43,298 nt of DNA from Aliivibrio sp. S4MY1 (GCF_028765545.1 NZ_JARACP010000024.1:1-43298), one strand, 5' to 3'. Counted from the stretch's first letter, positions 15,751 through 25,591 are shown. Notes: generated by a model not told the origin, from the sequence alone. A program made the numbers and translations.

Positions 15751-17079
15751 ATGTGGATTAAATGCTACAAAATAATTGCGGTGATAGGTCTACTTAGCTT
15801 GTCCTTTATGAGCTTTGCTGCGGGCATATTGAATCTATCAGAAGGCGATGCAGAAACGATCACTGTACAACAAGATATTTCCTCTGTTTTTTTATCAGAT
15901 CCAAAAATTGCAGATTATCAAGTTATTGATAAACGAAAAGTAGTGATCTACGGAAAAAAAATGGGCAATAGCTCAGCGCTTATCTTCGGAGAGAATGGTA
16001 ATACATTAGCAAGTAAAAAAATCATTGTTAATAAAAGCTTAAGTACTATTCAGCAATATATTTCGGTTAAATATCCTGGCAGTGATGTTGATATTTTAAA
16101 TGTTGGCGAGCAAGTAGTATTAAGCGGAACTGCACCAACAGAGCAAGAAAAAGATGACATTAACGATGTTGTTGGTCAACTATTAAAAAAAGAGAGTTCA
16201 GACTTTACGTTTGAGCAGCATATGGAAGACGATGATTATGAAATGCAATTTATGGAACGTCATCGTTATGATGGAATTTTAAATAATATTGAAGTAACAA
16301 CAACCAAACAAGTTAACGTTAAAATTTCAATTGCGGAAGTTTCGCAATCATTTTTAGAACAAGTAGGCATCCAATATGGTACTGCAGGAGGTGGCGCAGG
16401 CGTATTTGTACAGCCATTAACTAACTTTAGTTCATCCGATATAATGTCAGTGATTACCGCAATCGGTAATGATTCAGTGGGACAAATATTAGCGGAACCT
16501 AACCTATCTGTTATTTCTGGCGAAAGTGCGAGTTTTTTAGTTGGTGGTGAATTACCTGTTGTTACCACGATTGATAATACCCCAAGTGTTAGTTACAAAG
16601 AATTTGGTGTTCGATTGGAATTAATGGCCAAGGTAAAAAAAGATGACAAGATCACGTTATCATTAGTTCCTGAAGTCAGTTCTTTAGATACTCAATATGC
16701 AAATGATAATTATAATTTACCCGCATTAAAAACTCGTCGAGCACGTACTACCGTAGAACTCGGTGATGGTCAGAGCTTTGTGTTAGGTGGTTTGTTGAAC
16801 TCTGAAGATAAGGAAGATCTGCAAAAAATTCCTTTAATTGGTGATATTCCTATTCTTGGGGCTCTGTTCCGTAATTCTAAAACCCAGAGAAATAAAACAG
16901 AGTTGATCATTGTGGCCACTGTCAACTTAGTTCAACCAATTCATCCATCTCAAGTACAACTACCAATGATGAGAAAAACAACCACATTAAGCCGATTTTT
17001 TGGTTTAGAAAGTTCTTATTCTAAAGCCAGTGATAAATGGGCTACTGAGTTATTAGCAACTGGAGGATTTGAAAAATGA
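15751..17079 (+). CDS. rcpA: Outer-membrane secretin RcpA (CpaC)
   Basis: This 442-residue secretin forms the pilus exit channel. A signal peptide (about 1-24, ending MSFAAG) precedes an N-terminal pilus-secretin domain (SEGDAETITVQQDISSVFLSDPKIADY is spread over residues 28-54) and a BON-like segment (VVLSGTAPTEQEKDDI). The secretin core spans about 180-400 with QILAEPNLSVISGESASFLVGGELP and the family motif IPLIGDIPILGALF. The C-terminal ~50 residues extend beyond the core. The stop codon overlaps the ATG of the next gene (ATGA). Confidence 0.95.
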   Translation: MWIKCYKIIAVIGLLSLSFMSFAAGILNLSEGDAETITVQQDISSVFLSDPKIADYQVIDKRKVVIYGKKMGNSSALIFGENGNTLASKKIIVNKSLSTIQQYISVKYPGSDVDILNVGEQVVLSGTAPTEQEKDDINDVVGQLLKKESSDFTFEQHMEDDDYEMQFMERHRYDGILNNIEVTTTKQVNVKISIAEVSQSFLEQVGIQYGTAGGGAGVFVQPLTNFSSSDIMSVITAIGNDSVGQILAEPNLSVISGESASFLVGGELPVVTTIDNTPSVSYKEFGVRLELMAKVKKDDKITLSLVPEVSSLDTQYANDNYNLPALKTRRARTTVELGDGQSFVLGGLLNSEDKEDLQKIPLIGDIPILGALFRNSKTQRNKTELIIVATVNLVQPIHPSQVQLPMMRKTTTLSRFFGLESSYSKASDKWATELLATGGFEK

Positions 17080-17585
17080 TCAATTGGAAGGCGTTAATAT
17101 TCTTACCTATCTTATTTATGTGTGGTTGTGCCGATCAAGTGAGTGAGCGTCACGGTACAGATATCGATGTATTTCCCGTAACTTTCTCTATTCAATTGGT
17201 GAAATCAAATAAGGCAGAAGCAAAACTATCGGCATTTATTGATATACATGAAAGTGAAATGAAAAATCATGGTGTAGATATTCAATGGTTTAATAATAAA
17301 GGTAAAAAATGGGCAAATGAACTTGATAAAGAGCTTATTTCGAGTGGCATAGATAAAAAAGTCATTGTGATTCATCAAGGTAAGAAAGCAACCTCTCACT
17401 TTGATATGAAGGTGTCATTCATTGCTCCTAAAGTGGTTGTTTCACATTGCGAATATGCAACACATTACAACATCGGAACCAAGACCGATGGTTGCTTTAC
17501 TGACAATGCACGTTGGTCTTCAATGGTTAACCCACAAAAAATGCTGCTAGATACCACTAATTTAGTCCCAAAGGTTGGTGAGTAA
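17076..17585 (+). CDS. rcpB: Tad-associated lipoprotein (RcpB/CpaD position)
   Basis: The 169-residue protein begins with a lipoprotein signal (LFMCGCADQ; lipid-modified Cys likely C18). The rest is polar with two further cysteines (SHCEYA and DGCFTD) that may pair. It occupies the place between the secretin and tadZ genes where CpaD/RcpB outer-membrane proteins lie in other tad loci; these stabilise the secretin. Sequence similarity to those families is low by eye, so the symbol rests mostly on position, lipobox and size. Its start overlaps rcpA by four bases. Confidence 0.65.
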   Translation: MINWKALIFLPILFMCGCADQVSERHGTDIDVFPVTFSIQLVKSNKAEAKLSAFIDIHESEMKNHGVDIQWFNNKGKKWANELDKELISSGIDKKVIVIHQGKKATSHFDMKVSFIAPKVVVSHCEYATHYNIGTKTDGCFTDNARWSSMVNPQKMLLDTTNLVPKVGE

Positions 17586-17586
17586 T

Positions 17587-18822
17587 ATGTTTGATCTTAC
17601 AAAATCAATCAGTCTGCCTGTTAAAGAAGAAAAAACAATATCATTAGTTTTATTTTATCAGACAGAAGAATACAAAGAGTTAATGGAAGAGGTCTTTCGT
17701 TTTGAGGGCGTTACTGCTCCTGTAGTCTTTAAATACAGTGATGATGAAATCCGTAATAATGCTCGTGATTTTAGTGATCATATTATTATGATCGAACTGA
17801 ATGAGACTTTTGATGTAACTTATGAAATAGAGTTAATCAGTCATCTACTACCGACGAGTGCCTCTGTTATCGTCATTGGTTCTGAGAACTCAATTTCAAC
17901 GATCCGAACGTTGAGAACAATGGGTTATTACTATTTATTCTGGCCTATCAATAAGTTGGAATTAATAGATTTTATTCGCGGTGTTAATGAAGATATTTCG
18001 AGAAATAGTAAGCTTAAAAAGAGCCGTCAAGCTAAGAGAGTTGCGATTTGGGGGACAAAAGGGGGAGTTGGAACTTCATTTATTGCCGCTCAATTAAGTA
18101 AAGAACTGTCTGAAAAACGCAGTAGCTCTTGTTTGGTTGTTGATCATAATTTTAGTGCTGGCAACTTAGATATTATGATCGGAATTAAACAATTTAAAAG
18201 ACGTCTACTTTCACCTGGAATGTTAAGTTCGAATCTGGATGTTGATTTTGCAACCAGCATGGCGACTAAAATCAACGATAAACTCTCTTTGTTAGCGATA
18301 GAATCTGAACATTTATCAACGAGTGACATGCAAGGCTATGTTGAGGTACTTACCAATCAATTAGCTCAAGATACCAACTTCATTATTGAAGATTTATCTG
18401 GTTTTGCGAGTGAAAGACTCGACTTTCTAGCACAAGATATTGAAAAACAGCTTGATGTCCTTGTTTTAGTGATAGAACAGTCAGTATCTAGCTTGAGAGA
18501 AGCATCATTGGTATTGAATGCTGTTAATGAAAAAAAACTGGCAGTACGTGTCATTGTGATAGTGAATCAAATAAAACCTGAAAAGTACTCAACGGTTGAT
18601 TTGGATGGAATTGAAAAATATATCGATAAAAAACTTGATGTTCTTTGCCCATTTGAACCCAAACTAGGTTCTATTCTTTTACGTGGTGAAAGTGTTCATT
18701 CAAAAAGTCTTCCTATAAGCCGAAGTCTTAGTCACTTAACCTCATTGTTACTTGGTGAAACACCTAAGAAATTAAGTCTATTTCAACGCTTAACGAAGAG
18801 AATCTATCATGAATCAAAATAA
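17587..18822 (+). CDS. tadZ: TadZ (CpaE) pole-localising ATPase
   Basis: I choose ATG 17587, one base after the previous stop; an in-frame TTG at 17575 is less likely. The 411-residue protein has an atypical receiver-like N-terminal domain (about 15-130; IIMIELNETF) and a ParA/MinD-type ATPase domain (about 150-390). The deviant Walker A is WGTKGGVGTSFIA (Lys158 onward), and the later ATPase motifs are LVVDHNFSAGNLD and NFIIEDLSGF. The usual phosphoacceptor site of the receiver part appears altered, as is common in TadZ. It sets the cellular position of the Tad machine. Overlaps tadA by 14 bases. Confidence 0.92.
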   Translation: MFDLTKSISLPVKEEKTISLVLFYQTEEYKELMEEVFRFEGVTAPVVFKYSDDEIRNNARDFSDHIIMIELNETFDVTYEIELISHLLPTSASVIVIGSENSISTIRTLRTMGYYYLFWPINKLELIDFIRGVNEDISRNSKLKKSRQAKRVAIWGTKGGVGTSFIAAQLSKELSEKRSSSCLVVDHNFSAGNLDIMIGIKQFKRRLLSPGMLSSNLDVDFATSMATKINDKLSLLAIESEHLSTSDMQGYVEVLTNQLAQDTNFIIEDLSGFASERLDFLAQDIEKQLDVLVLVIEQSVSSLREASLVLNAVNEKKLAVRVIVIVNQIKPEKYSTVDLDGIEKYIDKKLDVLCPFEPKLGSILLRGESVHSKSLPISRSLSHLTSLLLGETPKKLSLFQRLTKRIYHESK

Positions 18823-20095
18823 ATTAATTTATATTGAAATTAGAAAACAGATCTTTGAAGCGTTGGAAGCAGATGCAGTAAATTCACTTTCTAAAGAGCA
18901 GTTAAGTCAACAATTAAGCAGTGCTGTAGATATGTTGCTTGCTCGTCAAGAGTGGCATGTAAGCTCTGTTGTTCGCTCTGAGTTTGTTTCAAATCTTGTT
19001 AATGAATTGCAAGGTCTTGGACCTTTACAAGTATTGATGGATGATGAAAGTATCAGTGACATCATGATCAACGGCCACGATAGTATTTTTATCGAAAGAA
19101 ATGGTTTAGTTGAAGTTGCTCCGGTGAGTTTCATTGATGAAGAGCAGTTAATTCATATTGCCAAGCGTATTGCCTCGCAAGTAGGTCGTCGAGTCGATGA
19201 TTCGTCTCCAACGTGTGATGCCCGTTTACAAGATGGTAGTCGTGTAAACATAGTGATCCCGCCTATTGCAATTGATGGTACATCAATGTCGATCCGTAAG
19301 TTTAAAAAAGGCAGTATTGGTTTAGATAAACTAACAGAATTTGGTGCCATGAGCCCTGAAATGGCGCAGATCTTAATGATTGCATCTCGCTGTCGTCTTA
19401 ATATTTTGATTTCAGGAGGCACAGGTTCTGGTAAAACAACCATGCTAAATGCCTTGTCTCAATATATCTCAGAAAAAGAACGTATCATTACGATTGAAGA
19501 TGCTGCCGAGCTTAAGATGCTTCAACCTCATGTTGTGCGCTTAGAAACTCGAAATGCAGGTATTGAAGGAACTGGTGCGGTAACGCAGAAAGATCTGGTA
19601 ATTAACGCCTTACGTATGCGTCCAGATCGCATCATTGTTGGTGAGTGCCGTGGCAGTGAAGCGTTTCAGATGCTTCAAGCGATGAATACGGGCCATGATG
19701 GGTCAATGTCAACGCTCCATGCCAATACACCACGTGATGCAATTGCTCGTGTAGAAGCGATGGTTATGATGGGAAGCAGCAGTCTTCCGTTAGAGGCTAT
19801 TCGTCGTACCATTGTCAGCGCTGTAGATTTGGTTATTCAAATTAGCCGCTTACATGACGGTAGCCGAAAAGTAATGAGTATAACAGAGGTGGTAGGTCTT
19901 GAAGGCAGTAGCGTTGTATTAGAAGAACTTTATAAATTCACCCCCACTGGCCAGCATGGAGATGGTGGGAAAATTATGGGTCGCTTTGAAACTGAAGGTT
20001 TAATGCAACGTTCTGTCCTTGTTCAAAAAGCGAGATTTTTTGGGTTGGAAGATCAGTTGAACTCGGCATTTAATCAACTGGAACAAATGGCATGA
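18809..20095 (+). CDS. tadA: Tad secretion ATPase TadA (CpaF)
   Basis: The 428-residue cytoplasmic hexameric ATPase powers Flp assembly. An N-terminal helical domain (1-100) is followed by [25 protein letters not shown] spread over residues 71-95, the Walker [10 protein letters not shown] (from residue 203), the Asp box ([12 protein letters not shown]), Walker B/His box ([25 protein letters not shown]). These are all the signatures of CpaF-type secretion ATPases. It ends with an ATGA overlap into tadB. This is among the best conserved proteins in the window. Confidence 0.97.
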   Translation: MNQNKLIYIEIRKQIFEALEADAVNSLSKEQLSQQLSSAVDMLLARQEWHVSSVVRSEFVSNLVNELQGLGPLQVLMDDESISDIMINGHDSIFIERNGLVEVAPVSFIDEEQLIHIAKRIASQVGRRVDDSSPTCDARLQDGSRVNIVIPPIAIDGTSMSIRKFKKGSIGLDKLTEFGAMSPEMAQILMIASRCRLNILISGGTGSGKTTMLNALSQYISEKERIITIEDAAELKMLQPHVVRLETRNAGIEGTGAVTQKDLVINALRMRPDRIIVGECRGSEAFQMLQAMNTGHDGSMSTLHANTPRDAIARVEAMVMMGSSSLPLEAIRRTIVSAVDLVIQISRLHDGSRKVMSITEVVGLEGSSVVLEELYKFTPTGQHGDGGKIMGRFETEGLMQRSVLVQKARFFGLEDQLNSAFNQLEQMA

Positions 20096-21003
20096 TATAT
20101 TGGCTGTCATTAATATTTGGTGGGTTAATTACATTATATTTGATTTATTCTCATTCCAAATCTAGCCATGAATACCTTAATCAAACTTCTATAGCACTTA
20201 CTGACGAAGATCGCCAAGCCGTTAAGCTAGGCGTGTTATCTGATGAGAGTTTTAATAAAAAATTATTACGTTTATTTACAAGAACATATAGTCATATTGA
20301 TTCTCATGCGATGGTAAAAATTGTCGTATATTGTTTATTGCTAGTTGCTGCGGGTATTTATGTTAATCAGACATTTATACAAACTAACCCACTGATTGTA
20401 ATCTTCATTACTGAAGTCCTTGGTATTTCTTTTGGTATTGTATGGCTAAGTAATCGTGAAAAAAGTCGATTTGAAGAATCCTTTCCTGACGCTCTAAATA
20501 TGCTTTCAAGTGCGGTGAGTTCGGGTGAAAGTATTATGCATGGGATTATTTTTGTTGGAAATTCTCTTGAAGGAAAAGTAGGTCAAGAATTTAAACGAAT
20601 GGGAGAACAGCTGCAACTGGGCGAAACGGCAGATTCCGTTTTTCGTAAATCTTGTATAAAGTTCCCTTATCCATCATTTCAGTTTTTTGTTATCACGTTA
20701 CGTACCAGTATGCAGCGTGGTGGTCAATTAAAAGAAGTAATGACGCGTCTTAATCGCTTGATGTTTGGTGCAAGAGCAATAGAGAAAAAGAAATATGCAT
20801 TAACTTCGGAAGCAAGAGCTTCAGCAAAAATTGTTGCTGCCATTCCATTTATCTTTTTGTTTATGTTGCAATATCTTAGCCCTGAGAACTATGAATTTGT
20901 CATGTTTAACCCGGCAGGCAAACCCATTCTTTACTATGTATTGATTAGTGAATCCATTGGGATATTTATTATTTGGCTATTAATGAAAGGGGTACGCTCG
21001 TGA
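20092..21003 (+). CDS. tadB: Tad inner-membrane platform protein TadB
   Basis: This 303-residue membrane protein has helices at about residues 3-18, 75-125 and two at the C-terminus (about 240-300), flanking a GspF-type cytoplasmic domain (FEESFPDALNMLSSAVSSGESI, then FQFFVITLRTSMQRGGQLKEV). It forms the platform on which TadA drives pilin polymerisation, together with TadC. Starts and ends overlap neighbouring genes by one to four bases. Confidence 0.93.
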   Translation: MIYWLSLIFGGLITLYLIYSHSKSSHEYLNQTSIALTDEDRQAVKLGVLSDESFNKKLLRLFTRTYSHIDSHAMVKIVVYCLLLVAAGIYVNQTFIQTNPLIVIFITEVLGISFGIVWLSNREKSRFEESFPDALNMLSSAVSSGESIMHGIIFVGNSLEGKVGQEFKRMGEQLQLGETADSVFRKSCIKFPYPSFQFFVITLRTSMQRGGQLKEVMTRLNRLMFGARAIEKKKYALTSEARASAKIVAAIPFIFLFMLQYLSPENYEFVMFNPAGKPILYYVLISESIGIFIIWLLMKGVRS

Positions 21004-21878
21004 TGGTATCTCCAGCATTATTATTTTCAGGAATTGTGTCTCTTGGTTGCTTAATTGTATTTTGGTTATTAAGTCAAAAACTGCAACAGAAAAAAGCAAT
21101 GCGAAAATACCTTTCAAGCAGTGAATCACTGAATAAAAGCATAAATGTATTAGATAAAGTAGACCAGCTTTTACCAAGTGCAGTAACGACAAATAATGAC
21201 GAGGTTGAACGTAAGTTTTATTCTGCTGGTTTCTATGATTTTAAATTTTCACACATTTATATGCCGATAAAATATGCCGCCGTTATTATTGGTTGTAGCA
21301 GTATTTATTGGTCATTAAATGGAGGTTCAGATCAAAAAACAATCATAGCATTCATGTGTATGTGGTTAGTGTTTTGTATTTCAGTACCTGATGGAATATT
21401 GAACTATCGTATCAAAGCCATGCAAGATAAGTTATCGAATCAATTACCCTATTTATTAGATCTTCTTGCTATGTGTGTTCATACCGGGATGACGCTTGAG
21501 TCATCATTAACGTATTTAGCAAAAGAGATGCAAGGTTTTGATAAAGATTTAGCGCACATGGTAAGTCGAACGAATGACCGAGCCCGTATTGTCGGTTTAG
21601 CGGTTGCGTTAGATGAGCTATATGTACGAGTTCCAACGAATGAAATGCGAAGTTTTGTAATGACATTAAAGCAAAGTCTTCACTACGGAAGCTCAATTTA
21701 TAGTGTGTTAAATACACTTGCTGGTGATATTCGTCAGGTGCGTTTACTTGCGCTTGAAGAAAAGGTGGGTAAATTAGCGGCGAAAATGTCAGTACCCTTG
21801 ATTCTATTTATCATGATCCCAGTGGTCATTCTAATCGCGGCTCCAGGAATAATGAGGATGATGACAGGTGCATATTAA
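21003..21878 (+). CDS. tadC: Tad inner-membrane platform protein TadC
   Basis: The likely start is ATG 21003, sharing one base with the tadB stop (TGATG); the frame is open 30 bases further upstream within tadB. The 291-residue protein has an N-terminal helix, a central pair of helices, a GspF-type domain (LSNQLPYLLDLLAMCVHTG, MTLKQSLHYGSSIYSVLNTLA) and a C-terminal hydrophobic hairpin (MSVPLILFIMIPVVILIAAPGI). It is the partner of TadB in the pilus platform. Confidence 0.93.
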   Translation: MVSPALLFSGIVSLGCLIVFWLLSQKLQQKKAMRKYLSSSESLNKSINVLDKVDQLLPSAVTTNNDEVERKFYSAGFYDFKFSHIYMPIKYAAVIIGCSSIYWSLNGGSDQKTIIAFMCMWLVFCISVPDGILNYRIKAMQDKLSNQLPYLLDLLAMCVHTGMTLESSLTYLAKEMQGFDKDLAHMVSRTNDRARIVGLAVALDELYVRVPTNEMRSFVMTLKQSLHYGSSIYSVLNTLAGDIRQVRLLALEEKVGKLAAKMSVPLILFIMIPVVILIAAPGIMRMMTGAY

Positions 21879-22587
21879 AAATATATTGATACTCGGTTTG
21901 CTTTTAAGTTTGACGGGGTGTGCAACAAAACCAACGGTAGATACTAAAGCGGTACAAGAAAAAATTTTAGTAAATACTAAAAATTATCCAGATTTGATCG
22001 CTTTCTATAAAGAGCAATTAAAAAGTAAACCAGACCCAGAAGTTAGAGAAAAATTAGCGCAAACTTATTTGAACGATGGAGACCCTGAATCGGCATTATT
22101 TACTATTCAGGCAAATGATGAAGATCCTCGAACCGTTCAATCTTATTTAATTGAAGCGAATGCTCAATTAGATTCAGGAAAAGTTGTAGACGCACTAGAA
22201 ATAGCAAAAAAAGTATATTGGTTTAATAAAGATAATGCAGAGATAGAGAATTTACTTGGTGTTATTTATGGTACTAAAAAAGATGTTATTCAGGCTCGAT
22301 ATTATTTTAATTTAGCAAGAAAGCATTTATATAGCGATATTAAAATAAAAAACAATTTAGCCATGCTCGATATTATAGAAGGGAAATATGACCAAGCTAA
22401 TAATCGTTTATTACATGTTTATATGAGTGATCAAAGTAATCATCGAATTGAATCAAACTTAATGCTCGCTATGGCTAAGTCGGGTGACTTATCACTAATG
22501 AAAGAAGTGTTATCGCCTAAGTATACAGAAAGTGAAATCAAACAGAGGTATAACGCTTTACGTGGAATATCACGTCAAGAAGAGTAA
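21868..22587 (+). CDS. tadD: TPR lipoprotein TadD
   Basis: A GTG start at 21868, within the end of tadC and nine bases after GAGG, gives 239 residues. A lipoprotein signal (LLLSLTGCATKP, lipidated Cys at about residue 18) is followed by degenerate TPR helices (about 40-200: REKLAQTYLNDGDPESAL, ENLLGVIYGTKKDVIQARYYF, KNNLAMLDIIEGKYDQA). TadD proteins are outer-membrane pilotins needed for secretin assembly, analogous to PilF/PilW. Confidence 0.9.
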   Translation: MHIKNILILGLLLSLTGCATKPTVDTKAVQEKILVNTKNYPDLIAFYKEQLKSKPDPEVREKLAQTYLNDGDPESALFTIQANDEDPRTVQSYLIEANAQLDSGKVVDALEIAKKVYWFNKDNAEIENLLGVIYGTKKDVIQARYYFNLARKHLYSDIKIKNNLAMLDIIEGKYDQANNRLLHVYMSDQSNHRIESNLMLAMAKSGDLSLMKEVLSPKYTESEIKQRYNALRGISRQEE

Positions 22588-22611
22588 GAAAAACCGCTTG
22601 AGAATAAAAAA

Positions 22612-23103
22612 ATGATAAGACGAAATAAAAATAAAGGGATCGCCAGCATTGAGTTTACGCTGGGATTCATGGGGTTCTGGTTAATATGCATGGGATGGGT
22701 TGAGATGAGTTACATGTCTTATGTCTCTGCTATTAGTGATCTCGTTGTTTCTGAATCAGCACGAGTTGCTAAGACCTCGGAGTCTGATTATATGGACGCC
22801 TTTCACAACGCAGTAGACAAGAACGAATCCATTTGGGGAGATGTGATTGACCCTAATAAATTCACATTATCTATTGAATATCTAGATAAAGTGGCTGATT
22901 TAGAAGGAACTAAAGATCCATGCGTAGTTCCTGATGATGAAACAACAGCAGAGTGTGGTGTTGCTAAAGACAGTGCGATTGCTATTTATCATCTTGATTA
23001 TCGCTTTTCGTCTATTTTTAATTACTTTGTTGATACAGACAGTCTTTTTAGTCGTGAAGTTATTGTTATTCAGGAGTACGAGCGTGATGCCTTTGGGATT
23101 TAA
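22612..23103 (+). CDS. tadE: Pseudopilin TadE
   Basis: The 163-residue protein has a short basic leader ending KNKG, then IASIEFTLGFMGFW: the pseudopilin motif with Glu at mature position 5 and a single hydrophobic helix. The extracytoplasmic part holds two cysteines (DPCVVP, AECGVA). TadV is expected to cut after the Gly. It precedes and overlaps tadF by 17 bases. Confidence 0.88.
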   Translation: MIRRNKNKGIASIEFTLGFMGFWLICMGWVEMSYMSYVSAISDLVVSESARVAKTSESDYMDAFHNAVDKNESIWGDVIDPNKFTLSIEYLDKVADLEGTKDPCVVPDDETTAECGVAKDSAIAIYHLDYRFSSIFNYFVDTDSLFSREVIVIQEYERDAFGI

Positions 23104-23626
23104 ACAACGAGGAAATTTCTCTGTTGAATTTGCAGTAGTTGGTGTAGCTCTGAGTCTCATATTTGTATTCAGTGCTGATGTCATTATCAAGTTAGCAATA
23201 AAAGGTAAATTGGACAGATTGTCATACTCATTAGTAAACGTATTAAAAGAACGAACACAATTGTATGACGAAGATTATGTACTCGAGAAACAAGAAGCAG
23301 ATTCTATATTTACTATTGCTAAAAACTCGATGGCTCGTGTGCAAAATAGCTATAAGAGTGATAATTTTGGTGCCGTAGTTGAAGAGTTAACATTTCATGG
23401 GATAAATCAACCAAATTCTCCGACACGATATAATCTTGGTTCTTATACGTGTTCGTTACCTAAAACGATTGATAAATTTCAAGACCTATCAGTGGTAACA
23501 ACATGGACAAGACAAGCAACGTTGTATCGAATTACCTTGTGCTATAAGACAACTAACATGTTTGGTTCTTTGGTAGATAAGAAATTTACTGATGTGAACT
23601 CATCATCCATCATCATAGGAAGGTAG
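23087..23626 (+). CDS. tadF: Pseudopilin TadF
   Basis: The start is ATG 23087, or GTG 23084 one codon before; AGGAG lies 7-10 bases upstream. A much longer open frame beginning at 22934 runs over tadE and is not credible. The 179-residue protein opens MPLGFKQRG then NFSVEFAVVGVAL, a pseudopilin-type leader and helix, with a C-terminal periplasmic domain carrying two cysteines (YTCSLP, TLCYKT). It acts with TadE in pilus assembly. Confidence 0.88.
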   Translation: MPLGFKQRGNFSVEFAVVGVALSLIFVFSADVIIKLAIKGKLDRLSYSLVNVLKERTQLYDEDYVLEKQEADSIFTIAKNSMARVQNSYKSDNFGAVVEELTFHGINQPNSPTRYNLGSYTCSLPKTIDKFQDLSVVTTWTRQATLYRITLCYKTTNMFGSLVDKKFTDVNSSSIIIGR

Positions 23627-23630
23627 TTCG

Positions 23631-24908
23631 ATGAAATTAAAAAAACACCAACAAGGTCATGCCGCAATCTTGTTTGCCATGATGATCCCTGTACTGTTTG
23701 GCATATTTGCTCTAGCAAGTGATGGGGCAAGAGCGCTGCAAACTAAAGCAAGAATCGAAGATGCGGCAGAGGTAGCTGTACTTGCTATATCAGCCCATAA
23801 CGATACAGCACAAGATGAGAATGGGAATGGTACAGCAAGCAGATATAACAATACCTTAGCTAAAAAGTATGTGAATGCTTATATTAATGACGTAGATAGC
23901 GTGAAGGAAGTAAAAGTATATAAGCGTACCTGTGAGCACATTGCCGATTGCAAAGAAGGGGTTGAAAATGGAAAACCACGTTTCTTTGAACATGAAATTG
24001 AAGTAACAACGACTCAAAAATCTTGGTTTCCAGGACAAGGTGTAATCGTTGGTATGGGAGAAACCTTTGACACCTATGGTGATTCACGAGCGCGAAAATA
24101 TCAGAGTGAGGCTGTAGATGTGATGTTTGCAGCGGATTACTCTGGCTCAATGGATAGACAATGGAGTGGAAGTTATAACAAGAAGTACGTAGACCTACGT
24201 AATATTATTAATGATATATCTGAGGAATTACAAAAGTTTAATGACTTACAGAAAAGCGATCATAATAATACCATGGGGATCGTTGGTTACTCCGAATATG
24301 CTAACTCTGAATATGCTAACGGAGGAGGTGCTCTTTGTTTTTTAATGCAGCAGCAAGGAGGGTATCGCTATCCTTCAGTATCGGACACTCTAAGGGATAT
24401 ATTTATACCTAAAACTCAAAGTAATTGCACTAATTACAACTGGAAAGGTAATTTTCATGAAATGCGTTTAACTGAAAAATTCGTTGATTTCAATCGAGAA
24501 CTATCTACTTTTAGGCCTAAAGGAGGTACCGCATCATATTCTGGGATCATTCGTGGAGCACAATTACTTAAAGAAGGCAGTAATACTCGTCGATTATTAA
24601 TTGTTTTATCTGATGGTGAAGACGGGGGGCCAAACCATGATAGCCCTAATGTTAAAAGTTTTTCTAATTCACTCGTTAATGGAGGTATGTGCGACAAGAT
24701 TAGAGAGGGTTTAGAAGCAGATAAAACGCCTGATGGCCGTGATATTAAAGCTCAAATTGTTGCGATTGGTTTTGATTATAACGCAAGTGCCAATCAAGCT
24801 TTAAAAAATTGTGTTGGTGCTGATAATTTGTATAAAGCCGAAAATGCCGATGAAATTAAAGATAAAATTCTTGAGTTAATCAGTGAAGAAGTCGGGCATT
24901 TAAAATAA
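23631..24908 (+). CDS. tadG: TadG, von Willebrand A domain protein of the Tad locus
   Basis: The 425-residue protein has a basic N-terminus and one helix with the TadG start motif (QQGHAAILFAMMIPVLFGIFA spans about residues 7-27), a coiled linker (ALQTKARIEDAAEVAV), and a vWA domain from about residue 160. The metal-binding MIDAS is intact: DYSGSMD, a Thr in GGTASYSG, and LIVLSDGEDGG. A tandem duplication (SEYAN twice) lies inside the domain at 24291-24320. TadG-type proteins are thought to anchor or stabilise the pilus or to adhere. GGAAGG lies before ATG 23631. Confidence 0.92.
   Translation: MKLKKHQQGHAAILFAMMIPVLFGIFALASDGARALQTKARIEDAAEVAVLAISAHNDTAQDENGNGTASRYNNTLAKKYVNAYINDVDSVKEVKVYKRTCEHIADCKEGVENGKPRFFEHEIEVTTTQKSWFPGQGVIVGMGETFDTYGDSRARKYQSEAVDVMFAADYSGSMDRQWSGSYNKKYVDLRNIINDISEELQKFNDLQKSDHNNTMGIVGYSEYANSEYANGGGALCFLMQQQGGYRYPSVSDTLRDIFIPKTQSNCTNYNWKGNFHEMRLTEKFVDFNRELSTFRPKGGTASYSGIIRGAQLLKEGSNTRRLLIVLSDGEDGGPNHDSPNVKSFSNSLVNGGMCDKIREGLEADKTPDGRDIKAQIVAIGFDYNASANQALKNCVGADNLYKAENADEIKDKILELISEEVGHLK
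24291..24320 (+). repeat. 15-bp tandem duplication inside tadG
   Basis: Two copies of TCYGAATATGCTAAC (24291-24305 and 24306-24320) differ at a single base and encode SEYAN twice in the vWA domain. Confidence 0.9.
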
Positions 24909-24949
24909 ATAGGTAGCACATTGTGCGTAAAAAAGTAGAGAACAAAATT

Positions 24950-25591
24950 ATGAACAAATCTTTTGCAGTAATAGTATTGGCTACCTGTTTGTCATTTAAT
25001 GTGCAGGCGCAAGTTAAAGAATCCGTAAACCAATCAATAATGCTTTATTGTGGTTCATCCAATGCAGAATATCAAAAAGAGGTCATTGTTGGTGAAGGGG
25101 TAAGAGTATCGCTAAATCAAGGTGGATTTTCTCAAATACAGCAGATTGAAGGTGTAAAGCCTGAAACCGCTTTTATCCGTAGTCAGTTTAATCGGATGGC
25201 AATCGATGAGCAGTGTACAGAGTTTTTATTAAGCCATTCATCTTCAAAAGTTACCAAAGGAGATACTCTGCTAGCTCGTGTTTACTTTAATTTTGATAAA
25301 TCAGCCTTAACCAAGCGTTCTGAATACGTATTGGATCAAATGTTTGGTCGTATAAAAAATGAAAGTGATGGATTAAAAGTCATAGGCCATACTGACTCTC
25401 AAGGCAGTAAAAAGTATAATTATGCATTAGGCTTAAAACGTTCGGATATGGTTCTGAAATACTTAGTAGATCATGGTGCCGATCCAAAGCAATATACAGT
25501 GGCTTCAAAAGGCGAACTTGAACCAGTAGATAGTAATAAAACGCAGGCTGGTCGAGATAAAAACCGCAGAGTTGAAATTAAGAAAATTTAG
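24950..25591 (+). CDS. OmpA-family peptidoglycan-associated protein of the Tad locus
   Basis: ATG 24950 gives a clean signal peptide (MNKSFAVIVLATCLSFNVQA-Q); a GTG at 24923 would add nine charged residues. The 213-residue product has an unassigned N-terminal part (about 20-110, two cysteines) and a C-terminal OmpA-like domain (ARVYFNFDKSALTKRS, VIGHTDSQGSKKYNYALGLKRSD, GRDKNRRVEI) with the Asp and Arg that bind diaminopimelate in peptidoglycan. There is no N-terminal barrel. As last gene of the tad operon it may tie the secretin or TadG to the cell wall. Confidence 0.85.
   Translation: MNKSFAVIVLATCLSFNVQAQVKESVNQSIMLYCGSSNAEYQKEVIVGEGVRVSLNQGGFSQIQQIEGVKPETAFIRSQFNRMAIDEQCTEFLLSHSSSKVTKGDTLLARVYFNFDKSALTKRSEYVLDQMFGRIKNESDGLKVIGHTDSQGSKKYNYALGLKRSDMVLKYLVDHGADPKQYTVASKGELEPVDSNKTQAGRDKNRRVEIKKI

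Noticed and set aside
22934-23086. 51-codon upstream extension of TadF
   Set aside because: It lies wholly within tadE in another frame, and AGGAG is correctly placed only before 23084/23087.
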